Shown here: piece by piece, positions 19,141 through 29,978 of the stretch
Layout of the letters: each line of letters starts with the position of its first letter
Numbering within the stretch: position 1 is the first letter of the stretch
Source of the DNA: Pseudomonadales bacterium
GTDB lineage: Bacteria > Pseudomonadota > Gammaproteobacteria > Pseudomonadales > Halieaceae
Assembly: GCA_024234675.1 (NCBI GenBank)
Contig: JACKNU010000011.1
Location: forward strand, 16,178-80,177
Direction: 5' to 3'
Length of the DNA stretch: 64,000 bases
Program-made: the position numbers and the translations under genes
The notes under the pieces: generated by a model
Seen by the model: only the letters and a program-made list of their open reading frames with translations
Databases searched by the model: none
Told to the model about the DNA's origin: nothing

Positions 19141-19217
<77 letters not shown>

Positions 19218-19221
19218 ATTG

Positions 19222-19280
19222 CGCGCTGCCAGCTCCAAATGGCAGCGCGAAACGAAAAAGCCCCTTTTCAGGGGCTTTTT
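19222..19280 (+). terminator. Hairpin plus intrinsic terminator between tRNA-fMet and rimP
   Basis: A 10-bp stem CGCGCTGCCA/TGGCAGCGCG (19222-19231 with 19240-19249) is followed by AAAAAGCCCC-TTTTCA-GGGGCTTTTT (19255-19280), a textbook terminator ending 25 bp before rimP. As no other promoter is obvious downstream, it probably acts as a partial terminator or attenuator, giving more tRNA than mRNA. Confidence 0.85.
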
Positions 19281-19305
19281 CATACGTGGAGAAAAGTAAT
19301 CATCC

Positions 19306-19761
19306 ATGGCAGGCAAGGATCAGCAGATAACTGACTTGCTGGGCGCCACCATTGAAGCCCTGGGCTTTGAACTTTGGGGCGTCGAGTATTTGTCGCAGGG
19401 CAGGCACAGCCTGCTGCGGATCTACATTGATGCCGAACAGGGCATCACGGTCGAGGACTGTGCCCTGGTCAGCCAGCAGGTGGGAAGTGTGCTCGATGTT
19501 GAGGACCCGATCACGGGTGAGTACACGCTTGAAGTTTCATCACCCGGGATGGACCGGCTGCTGTTCCGGCTGGACCAGTATCCCGGGTTCGTGGGTGAGA
19601 TAGTGGATTTGCGCTTGCGCACGCCTTTTGAAGGGCGGCGCAAGTTCAAGGGTGTGTTAACAGGCATTGAGGGGGAGGACGTCGTGATCCGCGTGGATGA
19701 TCACGAATACCTTTTGCCCCATAGCGCAATCGAAAAAGCGCGGATACAACCCCGCATATAA
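19306..19761 (+). CDS. rimP: Ribosome maturation factor RimP
   Basis: Assembly factor for the 30S subunit, 151 aa. Typical elements: [10 protein letters not shown] near the start, [21 protein letters not shown], and the [12 protein letters not shown] core, then the C-terminal SH3-like domain ending [12 protein letters not shown]. First protein gene of the conserved rimP-nusA-infB operon; nusA follows after 28 bp. Confidence 0.95.
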   Translation: MAGKDQQITDLLGATIEALGFELWGVEYLSQGRHSLLRIYIDAEQGITVEDCALVSQQVGSVLDVEDPITGEYTLEVSSPGMDRLLFRLDQYPGFVGEIVDLRLRTPFEGRRKFKGVLTGIEGEDVVIRVDDHEYLLPHSAIEKARIQPRI

Positions 19762-19789
19762 GGCGGCAAGTGAACAGGCGAGGCTTGAG

Positions 19790-21280
19790 ATGACGAAGGA
19801 AATTCTGCTGGTGGCCGAGGCCGTATCCAATGAGAAGGGGGTGTCCGAGGACATCATCTTCGAGGCCATAGAGCTGGCATTGGCGACGGCTACCAAGAAG
19901 CGTTACGACGAGGAGGCGGACATCCACGTCACCATCGATCGTCGCACCGGTGACTATGTCACCGTGCGCCGCTGGCTGGTTGTGCCCGATGACGAAATGG
20001 CCCTGCTGGGTACCCAGTTGACCACCGAAGAAGCCCTGGAGAAAGATCCCGGCCTCAAGCCCGGGGATATTTTCGAGGAGCAGGTGGAAAACGTCGGGTT
20101 CGGTCGCATCGCCGCCCAGACCGCCAAGCAGGTCATCGTGCAGCGGGTGCGCGATGCCGAGCGCGCCCAGGTAGTGGAACAGTACCAGGACCGCGTCGGC
20201 GACCTGGTCGCCGGTACGGTCAAGAAAGTGACCCGGGACAATGTCATCGTCGACCTGGGTAACAACGCCGAGGGCCTGCTGCCGCGTGACCAGTTGGTGG
20301 GGCGCGAGACGTTCAGGGTAAACGACCGCGTGCGCGCCATCCTCAAGGAGATCAGCACCGAAACCCGCGGGCCCCAGCTGATCCTGAGCCGCTCCTGCCC
20401 GGAGATGCTGATCGAGCTGTTCAAGATAGAAGTGCCGGAAATTGCCGAGGAAGTCATCCAGATCCGCGCCGCCGCCCGCGACCCCGGCTCCAGGGCCAAG
20501 ATTGCCGTCAAAACCAACGACCAGCGTATCGACCCCGTCGGCGCCTGTGTCGGTATGCGTGGCTCGCGGGTCCAGGCCGTTTCCAATGAACTGGACAACG
20601 AGCGCGTGGATATCGTGTTGTGGGATGACAATCCAGCCCAGCTGGTGATCAACGCCATGTCCCCGGCGGAAGTCGAGTCCATCGTGGTCGACGAGGACAG
20701 CGGCACCATGGACGTGGCGGTTTCCGAGGACAACCTGGCCCAGGCCATCGGCCGCACCGGCCAGAATGTGCGCCTGGCCAGCGAGCTGACCGGCTGGACC
20801 ATCAACGTCATGAGCCTGGAAGAGGCTGCCGACAAGCACGAAGCCGAAGCCGGGCAGGTCATCCAGGTGTTCATGGACCAGCTTGACATCGACGAGGAAG
20901 TCGCCGAGATCCTGGTGGAAGAGGGCTTTACCACCCTGGAGGAAGTGGCCTATGTGCCGCTGGAAGAGATGACGGCTATCGAGGGTTTCGACGCGGAGAT
21001 CGCCGAGGAACTGCGGGCCCGCGCCAAGGATGCGCTGCTCACCCAGGCTATTGCCTCCGAGGAGAAGCTGGGTGCCAATGAGCCGGCCGAGGACCTCCTC
21101 AATATGGATGGCATGGACAGGCATCTGGCCTACATCCTGGCCAGCCGCGAGATTATTACCATGGAAGACCTCGCCGAGCAGGGCGTGGACGACCTCATGG
21201 ATATTCCGGATATGACGGAAGAACGCGCGGGTGAGTTGATCATGACCGCGAGAGCACCCTGGTTTGCCGAAGCAGAGTAA
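19790..21280 (+). CDS. nusA: Transcription termination/antitermination factor NusA
   Basis: 496 aa from the ATG at 19790. RNA polymerase-binding N-terminal domain, S1 domain around 135-200 ([22 protein letters not shown]), two KH domains (about 230-345; [16 protein letters not shown] and [18 protein letters not shown]), and two C-terminal acidic AR repeats as in other Gammaproteobacteria. Works with rho, lambda-N-like systems and translation coupling. Confidence 0.97.
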   Translation: MTKEILLVAEAVSNEKGVSEDIIFEAIELALATATKKRYDEEADIHVTIDRRTGDYVTVRRWLVVPDDEMALLGTQLTTEEALEKDPGLKPGDIFEEQVENVGFGRIAAQTAKQVIVQRVRDAERAQVVEQYQDRVGDLVAGTVKKVTRDNVIVDLGNNAEGLLPRDQLVGRETFRVNDRVRAILKEISTETRGPQLILSRSCPEMLIELFKIEVPEIAEEVIQIRAAARDPGSRAKIAVKTNDQRIDPVGACVGMRGSRVQAVSNELDNERVDIVLWDDNPAQLVINAMSPAEVESIVVDEDSGTMDVAVSEDNLAQAIGRTGQNVRLASELTGWTINVMSLEEAADKHEAEAGQVIQVFMDQLDIDEEVAEILVEEGFTTLEEVAYVPLEEMTAIEGFDAEIAEELRARAKDALLTQAIASEEKLGANEPAEDLLNMDGMDRHLAYILASREIITMEDLAEQGVDDLMDIPDMTEERAGELIMTARAPWFAEAE

Positions 21281-21336
21281 CAACCTCACACAGCAAGGTT
21301 GAAGGCGAAGAGACAGGGTCCCAAGGAGAATATTGC

Positions 21337-24003
21337 ATGGCGCAGGTTACAGTAGAGCAACTCGCAGAAGTGGTGGGTGCAACCGTTGAACGTCTGTTGA
21401 CGCAGATGAAAGAAGCGGGATTGCCCCACTCGGCTGCCGGGGAGGTCGTATCCGATGCGGACAAGCAGACATTGTTGGCGTACTTGAAGCGTAGCCACGG
21501 CGAATCCACGGCTGCGCCCCGCCGTATCACACTCAAGCGCAAGACCATCAGCACCCTTCGCACCCCCGGTTCCCAGGGGCGCAAGACCGTCAACGTCGAG
21601 GTGCGCAAGAAACGTACCTACGTCAAGCGCGATCCCAGCGAACTGCTCGCCGAAGCGGAACAGCAGAAGCAGCAGGTGGCGGCCGATGAACTGGAGCCGG
21701 TGCAGGCCCGCGCGGCGGAAAGTGTCACCGAGGCACCTGCCGCGCCCGCCCTGGAGCCCGAGGCGCCTGTCGCTGGCCCCGCTCCGGAGCCCGAGTTTGT
21801 CGAGGAAGAGGAGGACCTGAGCAACGTCGATCCGGAAATACTGCGCCAGCGCGCGGCGGAGCGGCGCAAGCTCAAGGAAGCCGAGGAGGCGGCCGCGCGC
21901 GCGGCTGCCATCGCGGCTCGCAAGGCAGAGGAAGAACGTCGCAAGGAAGAACTGAAGGCTGTGGCAAAGCCCGCGGAGGCGGCCAAAGATACGGTCAAGC
22001 GCCCCAAGCGCTTGCATGAGGCCCCGCGCTCCGCCGCCCAGGACGAAGAGCAGCGTCGCAAGCAGCGCGGCAAGCTGGATCGCACCTCGCCCATCGGGCG
22101 CGGCAAGAAGCGCGGTCACAACCTGTCCCTGTCAGACCTGGAGGCCGCTGAGTCGGGCCTGGCCAGGCGTCGCGGCGGCCGCAAGAAAATCAAGGCGTCT
22201 CACGCCGAGCACTCCAAACACGGATTCGAGATGCCCACTGAGAGAAAGGTTCACGAGGTACAGGTACCTGAAACGATTTCGGTGGCAGCGCTTGCCCAGC
22301 AGATGTCGGTGAAGGCGGGTGAGGTGATCAAGGAGCTGATGAAGCTCGGCGTGATGGCCAATATCAACCAGATGATCGACCAGGACACCGCCGTGCTGGT
22401 GATCGAGGAGTTGGGGCACGTGGCCAGGACGGTCAGCGAGGATGTCCTGGAAGAAAAGCTGGAAGAAACGCTGTCATTGCAGGAAGGCACCCAGGAACCC
22501 CGCGCCCCGGTAGTTACCGTGATGGGCCACGTGGACCACGGCAAGACGTCCCTGCTGGACTATATTCGCAAGAGCCGGGTCGCCTCCGGCGAGGCGGGCG
22601 GCATCACCCAGCACATCGGCGCCTACCATGTGGAGACCGAGCGCGGCATGATCTCCTTTCTGGACACCCCGGGTCACGCGGCGTTTACCGCCATGCGCGC
22701 CCGCGGTGCCAAGAGCACCGATATCGTCATCCTGGTGGTAGCGGCAGATGACGGCGTAATGCCCCAGACCGTGGAAGCGGTGCAACATGCCAAGGCCGCC
22801 GGTGTACCCATTATCGTTGCCATCAACAAGATGGATAAGGAAGGCGCGGATCCCGAGCGCGTCAAGAACGAACTGGCCGCCAAGGAAGTGATTCCCGAGG
22901 AGTGGGGCGGCGATACCCAGTTCGTACCGGTGTCCGCCCACACCGGCGACGGCGTCAATGAGTTGCTGGACGCCGTGCTGCTGCAGGCCGAGGTACTGGA
23001 GTTGACCGCCGCCCGCGATGTGCCCGCCCAGGGTATCGTTATTGAATCGCGCCTGGATAAGGGCCGCGGTCCCGTGGCCTCGCTGCTTATCCAGAGCGGC
23101 ACCCTGCGCCAGGGCGATATCGTCCTGGCCGGGCTGCAGTTCGGACGGGTGCGCGCCATGCTGGACGAAAACGCCCAGCCCATCAACGAGGCCGGCCCCA
23201 GTATCCCGGTGGAGATCCTCGGTCTCAACGGCACACCCGATGCCGGCGACCCCTTTGCGGTGGTGGAAAACGAGAAGCGGGCGCGCGAAATTGCCGATTT
23301 CCGCCAGGCCAAGAGCCGCGATACCAAGCTGCAGCGCCAGCACGCCGCCAAGCTGGACAACATGTTCGAGAGCATGACCGCCGGCGATCGCAAGACGCTC
23401 AACGTGGTGGTCAAGGCCGATGTGCGCGGTTCCCTGGAGGCTATCCAGTCAGCCCTGACGGATCTTGGCAACGAGGAAGTGCAGGTCAATATCGTGGTCG
23501 GCGGCGTAGGCGGCATCACCGAGACCGACGTGAACCTGGCGGTGACCTCCGGTGCGGTGGTGTTCGGCTTCAACGTGCGGGCCGATACCGCCGCGCGCAA
23601 ACTGGTGGAGAACGAGGGTGTCGATCTGCGTTACTACAACGTGATCTACGACCTGATCGACGATGTGAAGGCCGCCCTGACCGGGATGCTGGCGCCGGAA
23701 CTGCGCGAGGAGATCCTGGGTATTGCCGAGGTGCGCGATGTTTTCCGCTCGCCCAAGTTTGGCCAGATCGCCGGCTGTATGGTGATAGAGGGTACCGTCT
23801 ACCGCTCCAGGCCCATCCGGGTGCTGCGTGACAACGTGGTGATCTACGAGGGTGAACTGGAGTCGCTGCGCCGCTTCAAGGACGATGCCAGCGAGGTGCG
23901 CAATGGCATGGAATGCGGTATCGGCGTGAAGAACTATACTGACGTGAAGGTCGGTGACCTGATCGAGGTGTTCGAGGTCAAGGAGATTGCCCGCTCGCTG
24001 TAA
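21337..24003 (+). CDS. infB: Translation initiation factor IF-2
   Basis: GTPase that brings fMet-tRNA to the P site; 888 aa (E. coli 890). The ATG at 21337 follows AAGGAG. N-terminal IF2_N fold (1-55), a long charged low-complexity linker rich in E, R, K and A (about 100-290), a second IF2_N, then the G domain: G1 GHVDHGKT (397-404), G3 DTPGH, G4 NKMD. The C-terminal domains end with [18 protein letters not shown]. Lies in the same operon as the initiator tRNA it uses. Confidence 0.97.
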   Translation: MAQVTVEQLAEVVGATVERLLTQMKEAGLPHSAAGEVVSDADKQTLLAYLKRSHGESTAAPRRITLKRKTISTLRTPGSQGRKTVNVEVRKKRTYVKRDPSELLAEAEQQKQQVAADELEPVQARAAESVTEAPAAPALEPEAPVAGPAPEPEFVEEEEDLSNVDPEILRQRAAERRKLKEAEEAAARAAAIAARKAEEERRKEELKAVAKPAEAAKDTVKRPKRLHEAPRSAAQDEEQRRKQRGKLDRTSPIGRGKKRGHNLSLSDLEAAESGLARRRGGRKKIKASHAEHSKHGFEMPTERKVHEVQVPETISVAALAQQMSVKAGEVIKELMKLGVMANINQMIDQDTAVLVIEELGHVARTVSEDVLEEKLEETLSLQEGTQEPRAPVVTVMGHVDHGKTSLLDYIRKSRVASGEAGGITQHIGAYHVETERGMISFLDTPGHAAFTAMRARGAKSTDIVILVVAADDGVMPQTVEAVQHAKAAGVPIIVAINKMDKEGADPERVKNELAAKEVIPEEWGGDTQFVPVSAHTGDGVNELLDAVLLQAEVLELTAARDVPAQGIVIESRLDKGRGPVASLLIQSGTLRQGDIVLAGLQFGRVRAMLDENAQPINEAGPSIPVEILGLNGTPDAGDPFAVVENEKRAREIADFRQAKSRDTKLQRQHAAKLDNMFESMTAGDRKTLNVVVKADVRGSLEAIQSALTDLGNEEVQVNIVVGGVGGITETDVNLAVTSGAVVFGFNVRADTAARKLVENEGVDLRYYNVIYDLIDDVKAALTGMLAPELREEILGIAEVRDVFRSPKFGQIAGCMVIEGTVYRSRPIRVLRDNVVIYEGELESLRRFKDDASEVRNGMECGIGVKNYTDVKVGDLIEVFEVKEIARSL

Positions 24004-24017
24004 GCGGCGGTCACGGC

Positions 24018-24419
24018 ATGGCAAAGGAATACAGTCGTACCCAGCGGGTGGCGGATTACCTGCAGCGCGAGCTGGCGGCCTTGATCCAGCACGAGCTGCG
24101 CGACCCGCGCATCGGCATGGTCAGTATCACCGGCGTCGACGTGAGCCGGGACCTGGGCCATGCCAAGGTGTATTTCACGGCGCTGGGTTCCGACTCCCGC
24201 GAGGAGGCAGCGGATTCCATCGAGGCCCTCAACAAGGCCGCGGGGTTCCTGCGCAGCCAGTTGTCCCGGGATGCCACCATGCGCAGTGTGCCGCAGTTGC
24301 GGTTTTACTTCGACACCAGCGTGGGCCAGGGTCGGCACCTGGAGGAATTGATCAGGCGGGCGGCTGACGCCGATCGCGAGTTGGGACTGCGCGACCCCGA
24401 CCCTGATGAAGGGAGCTAG
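24018..24419 (+). CDS. rbfA: 30S ribosome-binding factor RbfA
   Basis: 133 aa KH-like cold-shock and 16S-maturation factor. Motifs: RTQRVADYLQRELAALIQHELRDPRIG, VSRDLGHAKVYFT, and LRFYFDTSVGQGRHLEELI. Start ATG 14 bp after infB; truB begins 3 bp after its stop. Confidence 0.95.
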   Translation: MAKEYSRTQRVADYLQRELAALIQHELRDPRIGMVSITGVDVSRDLGHAKVYFTALGSDSREEAADSIEALNKAAGFLRSQLSRDATMRSVPQLRFYFDTSVGQGRHLEELIRRAADADRELGLRDPDPDEGS

Positions 24420-24422
24420 TTA

Positions 24423-25352
24423 GTGGCCAGGCAGCGCCGCGGCCGCCCTATCGATGGCATCCTGGTACTGGACAAACCCGGGGGCATGAGTTCCAACCGC
24501 GCCCTGCAGGTGGCCAAGCGCCTGTATGGCGCCGCCAAGGCGGGGCACACCGGCAGCCTGGATCCCCTGGCAACGGGGGTGTTGCCCCTGTGTTTTGGCG
24601 AGGCGACCAAGTTTTCCCAGTTTTTGCTGGACGCGGACAAGGCCTACCAGAGTACTTTTGTGCTGGGTACGGCAACGGATAGCGGTGACGCCGAGGGCGA
24701 GGTGCTGCACAGCCAGGACAGCGGGCATATAAGCCAGCAACAGGTGGCGGTGGCGCTGGAAGCCTTCAGGGGCGAGATCGAGCAGGTTCCCTCGATGTTC
24801 TCGGCGATCAAGCACCAGGGCCAGCCGCTGTACAAACTGGCGCGCCGGGGTGTGGAAGTGGAACGCAAGGCGCGCCGGGTGGTCATAAAGCAACTTGACC
24901 TGCTGGCGTTTCGCGCCGGCGCCCGCGCCGAGGTGGACATCTACCTCGAGTGCAGCAAGGGTACCTATGTGCGCTCCATCGCCGAGGACCTGGGGCGGGC
25001 GCTGGGCTGTGGCGCCCATGTGGCAAGCCTGCGCCGCACCAGGGCCGGGCCCTTCAGCCTGGCTGACAGCGTTTCCTTGGGCACCCTGGAGGCGCTCAAG
25101 GCCAACGGCCAGGAAGCGCAGATGGATGCGCTGTTGCTGCCCGCGGATGCGGCGGTCAGGGCACTGCCCCTGGTCAGCCTGAGTGAGTCCGGTGGCTTTT
25201 ACATACGCCAGGGCCAGCCGGTACAGGTGCCAAACGCACCCCGTGATGGTATGGTGCGCGTCGCCCTGGAGAGCGGTGAGTTCCTGGGCGTGGGAGAAAT
25301 ATTGGACGATGGGCGCATAGCGCCGCGTCGACTGATAGTCACCGGAAGGTGA
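24423..25352 (+). CDS. truB: tRNA pseudouridine-55 synthase TruB
   Basis: Makes the universal T-loop pseudouridine 55. The GTG start at 24423 gives 309 aa. GILVLDKPGGMSSN at the N-terminus, catalytic Asp47 in AGHTGSLDPLATG, substrate loop VPSMFSAIKHQG and the KGTYVRSIAEDLG motif are all present; a PUA-like C-terminal domain follows. A stem-loop with a short T-run follows its stop. Confidence 0.96.
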   Translation: MARQRRGRPIDGILVLDKPGGMSSNRALQVAKRLYGAAKAGHTGSLDPLATGVLPLCFGEATKFSQFLLDADKAYQSTFVLGTATDSGDAEGEVLHSQDSGHISQQQVAVALEAFRGEIEQVPSMFSAIKHQGQPLYKLARRGVEVERKARRVVIKQLDLLAFRAGARAEVDIYLECSKGTYVRSIAEDLGRALGCGAHVASLRRTRAGPFSLADSVSLGTLEALKANGQEAQMDALLLPADAAVRALPLVSLSESGGFYIRQGQPVQVPNAPRDGMVRVALESGEFLGVGEILDDGRIAPRRLIVTGR

Positions 25353-25358
25353 CGCGAA

Positions 25359-25388
25359 CCTGTCTGTAAATCTGCACGGACAGGCTCT
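25359..25388 (+). terminator. Stem-loop between truB and rpsO
   Basis: CCTGTCTGT (25359-25367) pairs with GCACGGACAGG-side bases (25376-25384), including one G-T pair, and is followed by CTCTTTT. A moderate intrinsic terminator or attenuator; rpsO likely has its own promoter or depends on read-through, as in E. coli. Confidence 0.6.
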
Positions 25389-25444
25389 TTTATCAATGAA
25401 GGGTGGGGAACCACCTGAGGCAGATTCAACCAGAGGAAAGTAAC

Positions 25445-25714
25445 ATGGCTTTAAATGCTGAACGCAAGGCAGAAATCGTAAAAGAATACCAGGTAGGTGA
25501 AGGTGACACGGGTTCCCCGGAAGTACAGGTAGCGCTGCTGACCGCAAATATTGAGCAGCTGCAGGGGCACTTCAAGTCGCACAAGCATGACCACCACTCG
25601 CGTCGCGGCCTGATCCGCATGGTAAACCAGCGCCGTAAGCTGCTGGACTATCTCAAGCGCAAGAATGTCGCGCGCTACACCGACCTGATCAAGCGACTGG
25701 GCCTGCGTCGATAA
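25445..25714 (+). CDS. rpsO: 30S ribosomal protein S15
   Basis: 89 aa, same as E. coli. The ATG at 25445 follows GAGGAAAG. Conserved [20 protein letters not shown] and [21 protein letters not shown], which contact 16S helix 22 and h20-22 junction. Usually autoregulated through an mRNA leader fold. Pairs with pnp downstream as in most Gammaproteobacteria. Confidence 0.97.
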   Translation: MALNAERKAEIVKEYQVGEGDTGSPEVQVALLTANIEQLQGHFKSHKHDHHSRRGLIRMVNQRRKLLDYLKRKNVARYTDLIKRLGLRR

Positions 25715-25735
25715 GCGGTATCACCTGCCGGATCA

Positions 25736-25780
25736 CCCGGACTGAGGGGTATTGGCTTGTGACCATGCACTCCGTCCGGG
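25736..25780 (+). promoter_or_regulatory. Stem-loop in the pnp leader
   Basis: CCCGGACTGAG (25736-25746) and CTCCGTCCGGG (25770-25780) form an 11-bp stem with one mismatch, 36 bp before the pnp start. In E. coli a long leader hairpin cut by RNase III lets PNPase destabilise its own mRNA; this is a candidate equivalent, but the stem is shorter. Confidence 0.55.
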
Positions 25781-25816
25781 CGCTGCGGCAGCCATATAAA
25801 GAATTGGAGAAAAATT

Positions 25817-27943
25817 GTGAATCCAGTAACTAAAACATTCCAGTACGGTGGCCAGACAGTCACCCTGGAGACCGGCCGCATCGCGCGCCAGGCTTCCGGG
25901 GCTGTGTTGGTGACCGTCGAAAATACCTCGGTGCTGTGCACCGTGGTGGCAGAAAAGACCCAACGCGAGGGCCGTGACTTTTTTCCGCTGGCCGTGCACT
26001 ACACTGAAAAGACCTATGCCGTGGGCAAAATCCCCGGCGGCTTTTTCAAGCGTGAAGCGCGTCCCAGTGAAAAGGAAACCCTGACTTCCCGCCTGATCGA
26101 CCGTCCCATCCGCCCGCTGTTCCCCGATGGCTTCATGAACGAAGTACAGGTTATCTGTACGGTCATGTCCGCCGACAAGCACATCGATCCGGATATTCCC
26201 GCCATGATCGGCACCTCTGCCGCCCTGGCGATTTCCGGCTGCCCCTTCAACGGCCCCATCGGCGGTGCCCGGGTCGGTTTCACTGAGGAGCACGGCTACC
26301 TGCTCAACCCCACCTACCCCCAACTGGCTGAGAGCAAGCTGGATATGGTGGTCGCCGGTACCAGGGACGCGGTGCTGATGGTTGAGTCCGAGGCCAGGGA
26401 ACTCAGCGAGGACCAGATGCTGGGCGCCGTGCTGTTTGCCCACCAGGAAATGCAGGTGGTCATCCAGGCCATCAATGAACTGGTTGCCGAGGCCGGCAAG
26501 CCCCGCTGGGAGTGGGAGCCCGCCGCGGTCAACCAGGAATTGCTGGCGGCCGTGGAAGGCCATGCCAAGGCAGACCTGGGTGAAGCCTACCGCATCACCG
26601 ACAAGGCTGCCCGCTACGAGCGTGTCGGCGAGATCCGCAAGGCCTGCGTCGAGGCGCTGGCCGTCGAGGGCGGTCCCTCGGCCGACGAGGTCAAGGACGT
26701 GTTCAAGAGCGTCGAGAAGAACCTGGTACGCAAGCGCATCCTGGCCGGCGAGCCGCGTATTGACGGCCGCGACACCCGCACCGTGCGTCCCATCGCCTGC
26801 GAGGTCGACCTGCTGGCCAAGGTACACGGTTCCGCCCTGTTCACCCGCGGTGAAACCCAGGCGATCGGCGCGGTAACGCTGGGTTCCACCCGCGACGCCC
26901 AGATCATCGACGCCCTGGAAGGCGAGCGTCGCGATCCCTTTATGCTGCATTACAACTTCCCCCCCTATTCGGTGGGTGAGGCGGGTCGTGTCGGGTTTAC
27001 CGGTCGTCGCGAAGTCGGTCACGGTCGCCTGGCGCGCCGCAGCCTGGCGGCGGTATTGCCCACCGCTGACGAGTTCCCCTACACCATTCGCGTGGTATCG
27101 GAGATCACCGAGTCCAACGGCTCCAGTTCGATGGCCTCTGTGTGCGTGGGCTCCCTGGCCATGATGGCCGCGGGCGTACCGCTGAAGGCGCCGGTCGCCG
27201 GTATTGCCATGGGCCTGGTGAAGGACGGCAACCAGTTTGCCGTGCTCACCGATATCCTGGGCGATGAGGATCACCTTGGCGATATGGATTTCAAGGTGGC
27301 CGGAACCGCTGAAGGCGTTACCGCCCTGCAGATGGACATCAAGATCGAGGGCATCAACGAGCAGATCATGCAGGTCGCCCTGGAGCAGGCACAGCACGCT
27401 CGCCTGCATATCCTCGGCCAGATGAACCAGGTGCTGGCAGCGCCCCGCGAGGTGACCTCCGAAAACGCGCCCAGCATGATTACCCTGAAAGTCGACTCGG
27501 ACAAGATCCGTGACATCATCGGCAAGGGCGGGGCGACCATTCGCTCCATCACCGAAGCCTCCGGCGCCACCGTCGACATCGACGACGACGGCACCGTGCG
27601 CGTGTTCGGCCAGGACATGGCGGCGCGCGATGCGGCTGTAGCCCTGATCGAGGAGATCACCGCAGAGGCCGAGGTCGGTGCGGTGTACAACGGTACCGTG
27701 GCTCGCATCGTCGACTTCGGCGCTTTCGTCAACATCCTGCCCGGCAAGGATGGCCTGGTGCACATTTCCCAGATCGCCAACGAGCGTGTGGAAAATGTCT
27801 CCGACCACCTGAAGGAAGGCCAGGAAGTACTGGTCAAGGTGCTGGACGTGGACCAGCGCGGTCGCATCAAGCTTTCCATCAAGGAGTTGCTGGAAGACGA
27901 TGCGCAGCCCGAGGAAGCGGCCGCCGGGGAAAGCACTGGCTGA
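25817..27943 (+). CDS. pnp: Polyribonucleotide nucleotidyltransferase (PNPase)
   Basis: Phosphorolytic 3'-5' exoribonuclease of the degradosome, 708 aa from a GTG with GGAG 7 nt upstream. Two RNase PH domains (first ends near 215; second contains [15 protein letters not shown], and the [23 protein letters not shown] stretch spans the catalytic core; acidic residues in [14 protein letters not shown] bind metal), KH domain about 553-612 ([12 protein letters not shown]), S1 domain about 618-690. Last gene of the operon before a strong terminator. Confidence 0.97.
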   Translation: MNPVTKTFQYGGQTVTLETGRIARQASGAVLVTVENTSVLCTVVAEKTQREGRDFFPLAVHYTEKTYAVGKIPGGFFKREARPSEKETLTSRLIDRPIRPLFPDGFMNEVQVICTVMSADKHIDPDIPAMIGTSAALAISGCPFNGPIGGARVGFTEEHGYLLNPTYPQLAESKLDMVVAGTRDAVLMVESEARELSEDQMLGAVLFAHQEMQVVIQAINELVAEAGKPRWEWEPAAVNQELLAAVEGHAKADLGEAYRITDKAARYERVGEIRKACVEALAVEGGPSADEVKDVFKSVEKNLVRKRILAGEPRIDGRDTRTVRPIACEVDLLAKVHGSALFTRGETQAIGAVTLGSTRDAQIIDALEGERRDPFMLHYNFPPYSVGEAGRVGFTGRREVGHGRLARRSLAAVLPTADEFPYTIRVVSEITESNGSSSMASVCVGSLAMMAAGVPLKAPVAGIAMGLVKDGNQFAVLTDILGDEDHLGDMDFKVAGTAEGVTALQMDIKIEGINEQIMQVALEQAQHARLHILGQMNQVLAAPREVTSENAPSMITLKVDSDKIRDIIGKGGATIRSITEASGATVDIDDDGTVRVFGQDMAARDAAVALIEEITAEAEVGAVYNGTVARIVDFGAFVNILPGKDGLVHISQIANERVENVSDHLKEGQEVLVKVLDVDQRGRIKLSIKELLEDDAQPEEAAAGESTG

Positions 27944-27968
27944 TCCACTGCCAACCTGCCTTCAACAA

Positions 27969-28001
27969 GGGGGGTGTGCCGCAAGGCACACCCCCTTTTT
28001 T
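27969..28001 (+). terminator. Intrinsic terminator after pnp
   Basis: GGGGGTGTGCC-GCAA-GGCACACCCCC (27970-27995): 11 perfect pairs with a GNRA-type tetraloop, followed by six T. It ends the rimP-pnp operon and its T-run overlaps the stop codon of the convergent marR gene. Confidence 0.93.
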
Positions 28002-28440
28002 ATGGTTCCTCCCGTGCGCTCAGCAGCGGCGCGGCCATTTTTGCCAGCAGCCGGCGCAGTTCGCTGTGTTCGGTGTCGGTCAACCCGGCGGTAAAGGATT
28101 GTATGCTGTTTTCCGCCGCCTGCTCCAGGCGCGGGCGCAATGCTCGCCCCCTGGGGGTGAGGTCCACCCGCACAGCCCTGCCATCTTTGGCGTCGGGGCG
28201 GCGCACGACATAGCCGGCGGCCTCCAGGCGCGCCAGCGCCCGGGCGGCGGCCGCCTTGTCGGCCCCGACCAGGTCCGCCAACTCCTGCTGTCTGCGATCG
28301 CCGCGCAGATACAGGCTGAACAGGTACAGGTAACGCCCGTGGCCCAGGTCCAGCGGCGCCAGTTCCTGGTCCAGCAGCTTGATCATCTGCCGGTGCAGCA
28401 AGGCGAGGTGGCGGGCTTCACTGTTGGCCAGGTCTATCAC
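28000..28440 (-). CDS. MarR-family transcriptional regulator
   Basis: 146 aa from a GTG at 28440 that overlaps the emrB-like stop (GTGA). Winged-helix fold: RYLYLFSLYLRGDRRQQELADLVGADKAAAARALARLE forms the recognition region (split here over residues about 40-77), and the wing is RRPDAKDGRAVRVDLTPRG. Third gene of an emrA-emrB-marR operon; likely represses it through the palindrome at 31171-31204 and is released by a substrate of the pump. Confidence 0.85.
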   Translation of the reverse strand: MIDLANSEARHLALLHRQMIKLLDQELAPLDLGHGRYLYLFSLYLRGDRRQQELADLVGADKAAAARALARLEAAGYVVRRPDAKDGRAVRVDLTPRGRALRPRLEQAAENSIQSFTAGLTDTEHSELRRLLAKMAAPLLSAREEP

Positions 28441-29978
28441 TGGGTCGACTCCCGGGGTCTGGTGCTGGGGGGCAGGAACCAGGGTAGTGCGGCGGCCACC
28501 AGTATCGCCGCGACACACAGGTAGTTGAGGTCGTTCAAAGCCATGGTGCGCGCCTGTACCTGCACTGCACCTTCCACGGCGGCCAGGGCGGACTCGGGAG
28601 CGCCGCTGCGCGCGGTCAGCAGGGCCATGGTTTGCTGGTAGAGGGGAGAATCCCCGGACAGGTTCTCCGCCAGGCGACTGCGGTGAAAAATGGCGCGTTC
28701 GTCCCACAGGGTGACCCCGATCGCCGTGCCCAGGCTGCCGGCAAGCATGCGGGCGAAGTTGAATATACCGGTGGCGGAGGCCAGCTTGGCGGCGGGCAGG
28801 CCCACCAGGGCGATCACCATGACGGGCATGAATGCAAAGGGCATGGCCAGCCCGAAACACAGGCGCACCAGCAGGAAATACCAGGGCGGGGAGTCGGTAG
28901 AAATCTGCATATGCAGATAGGTGGCGAAGCCCATCAGGCACATGCCGAAGCAGACTACCGGGCGGGCATCCCACTGGCGGATGCGCTCCCCGATCAGCGG
29001 CATGAGTATAAGCGGTCCCAGTCCGGTAGGCGCCATCATCAACCCGGACCAGCTGGCGGTATAGCCCTGGGTGGTCTGTAGCCAGATCGGAAAGGTTACC
29101 GAGGTCAGCATGAAAATCGAATACACGATTGCGATCAGTATGTTGCCCACCAGGAAGTTGCGATAGGCGAACAGCTTCAGGTCGACCATGGGGTAGGGCT
29201 CGTCCCGTTCCCAGGCCAGGAACAGCAGCAGGAACAACACCGAGACAATCAGCATAACGACAATGGGGGTGGAGCTGAACCAGTCCAGTTCGTGGCCGCG
29301 ATCCAGCACCAGTTGGAAGCAGATGACCCCCACCAGCAGCAGGAACAGACCGACCCGGTCCACCGGCACGCGCAGCCGTTCGGATTCGTAGGGGCGCAGC
29401 AGGGTCCAGCTCAGGTAGACGCAGGCGCAGCCGAAGGGGATGTTGATGTAGAAGATCCACGGCCAGCCCCATTCATCGGTGATGTAACCCCCCAGTATCG
29501 GCCCCAGGATGGGCGCCACCACGGTCGCCAGACCCCAGATGGCCAGTGCCCTGCCGTGTTTGTCCGGCGGGTACAGGCGCATCAGCAGGGACTGTGACAG
29601 GGGCAGCAACAGGCCGCCGGCGAAGCCTTGCAGGGCGCGGTACAGCAGCAACTCGTTGAAACTGCTGGCCATGCCGCACAGCCAGGAGGTCAGGGTGAAC
29701 AGCAACACCGAAGCAGTGAAGGTGTGGACCTGGCCGAAGCGCCGGGTAATCCAGCCCGACAGCGGCAGGATCACCGCCAGGCACACGGCGTAGGAGGTGA
29801 TCACCCAGCTGCCCTGGGAGGGGGTGGCCGACAGGTTGCCGGAAATCGTCGGCAGGGCGACGATGGCGATAGTGGTATCCAGGGTATTCATGAAACTGGC
29901 GGAGGCGACCGCCAGGGTCGCCAGCACCAGGGGGAGCCCCTGGGGTCTGGGGAGGTCTTCTTCGAGCGTCGCAGTCAC
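28437..29978 (-). CDS. MFS multidrug efflux permease, EmrB/DHA2 type
   Basis: 513 aa, 14 predicted membrane helices, of the proton-driven DHA2 family that exports hydrophobic drugs. Motif A-like WITRRFGQVHTF, motif C region WGLATVVAPILGPILGGYI (antiporter signature GPxLGG), and the family start FMNTLDTTIAIVALPTI. The GTG start at 29978 overlaps the stop of the adaptor gene by GTGA. No outer-membrane TolC-type gene follows, so a shared one is presumably used. Confidence 0.9.
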   Translation of the reverse strand: MTATLEEDLPRPQGLPLVLATLAVASASFMNTLDTTIAIVALPTISGNLSATPSQGSWVITSYAVCLAVILPLSGWITRRFGQVHTFTASVLLFTLTSWLCGMASSFNELLLYRALQGFAGGLLLPLSQSLLMRLYPPDKHGRALAIWGLATVVAPILGPILGGYITDEWGWPWIFYINIPFGCACVYLSWTLLRPYESERLRVPVDRVGLFLLLVGVICFQLVLDRGHELDWFSSTPIVVMLIVSVLFLLLFLAWERDEPYPMVDLKLFAYRNFLVGNILIAIVYSIFMLTSVTFPIWLQTTQGYTASWSGLMMAPTGLGPLILMPLIGERIRQWDARPVVCFGMCLMGFATYLHMQISTDSPPWYFLLVRLCFGLAMPFAFMPVMVIALVGLPAAKLASATGIFNFARMLAGSLGTAIGVTLWDERAIFHRSRLAENLSGDSPLYQQTMALLTARSGAPESALAAVEGAVQVQARTMALNDLNYLCVAAILVAAALPWFLPPSTRPRESTQ

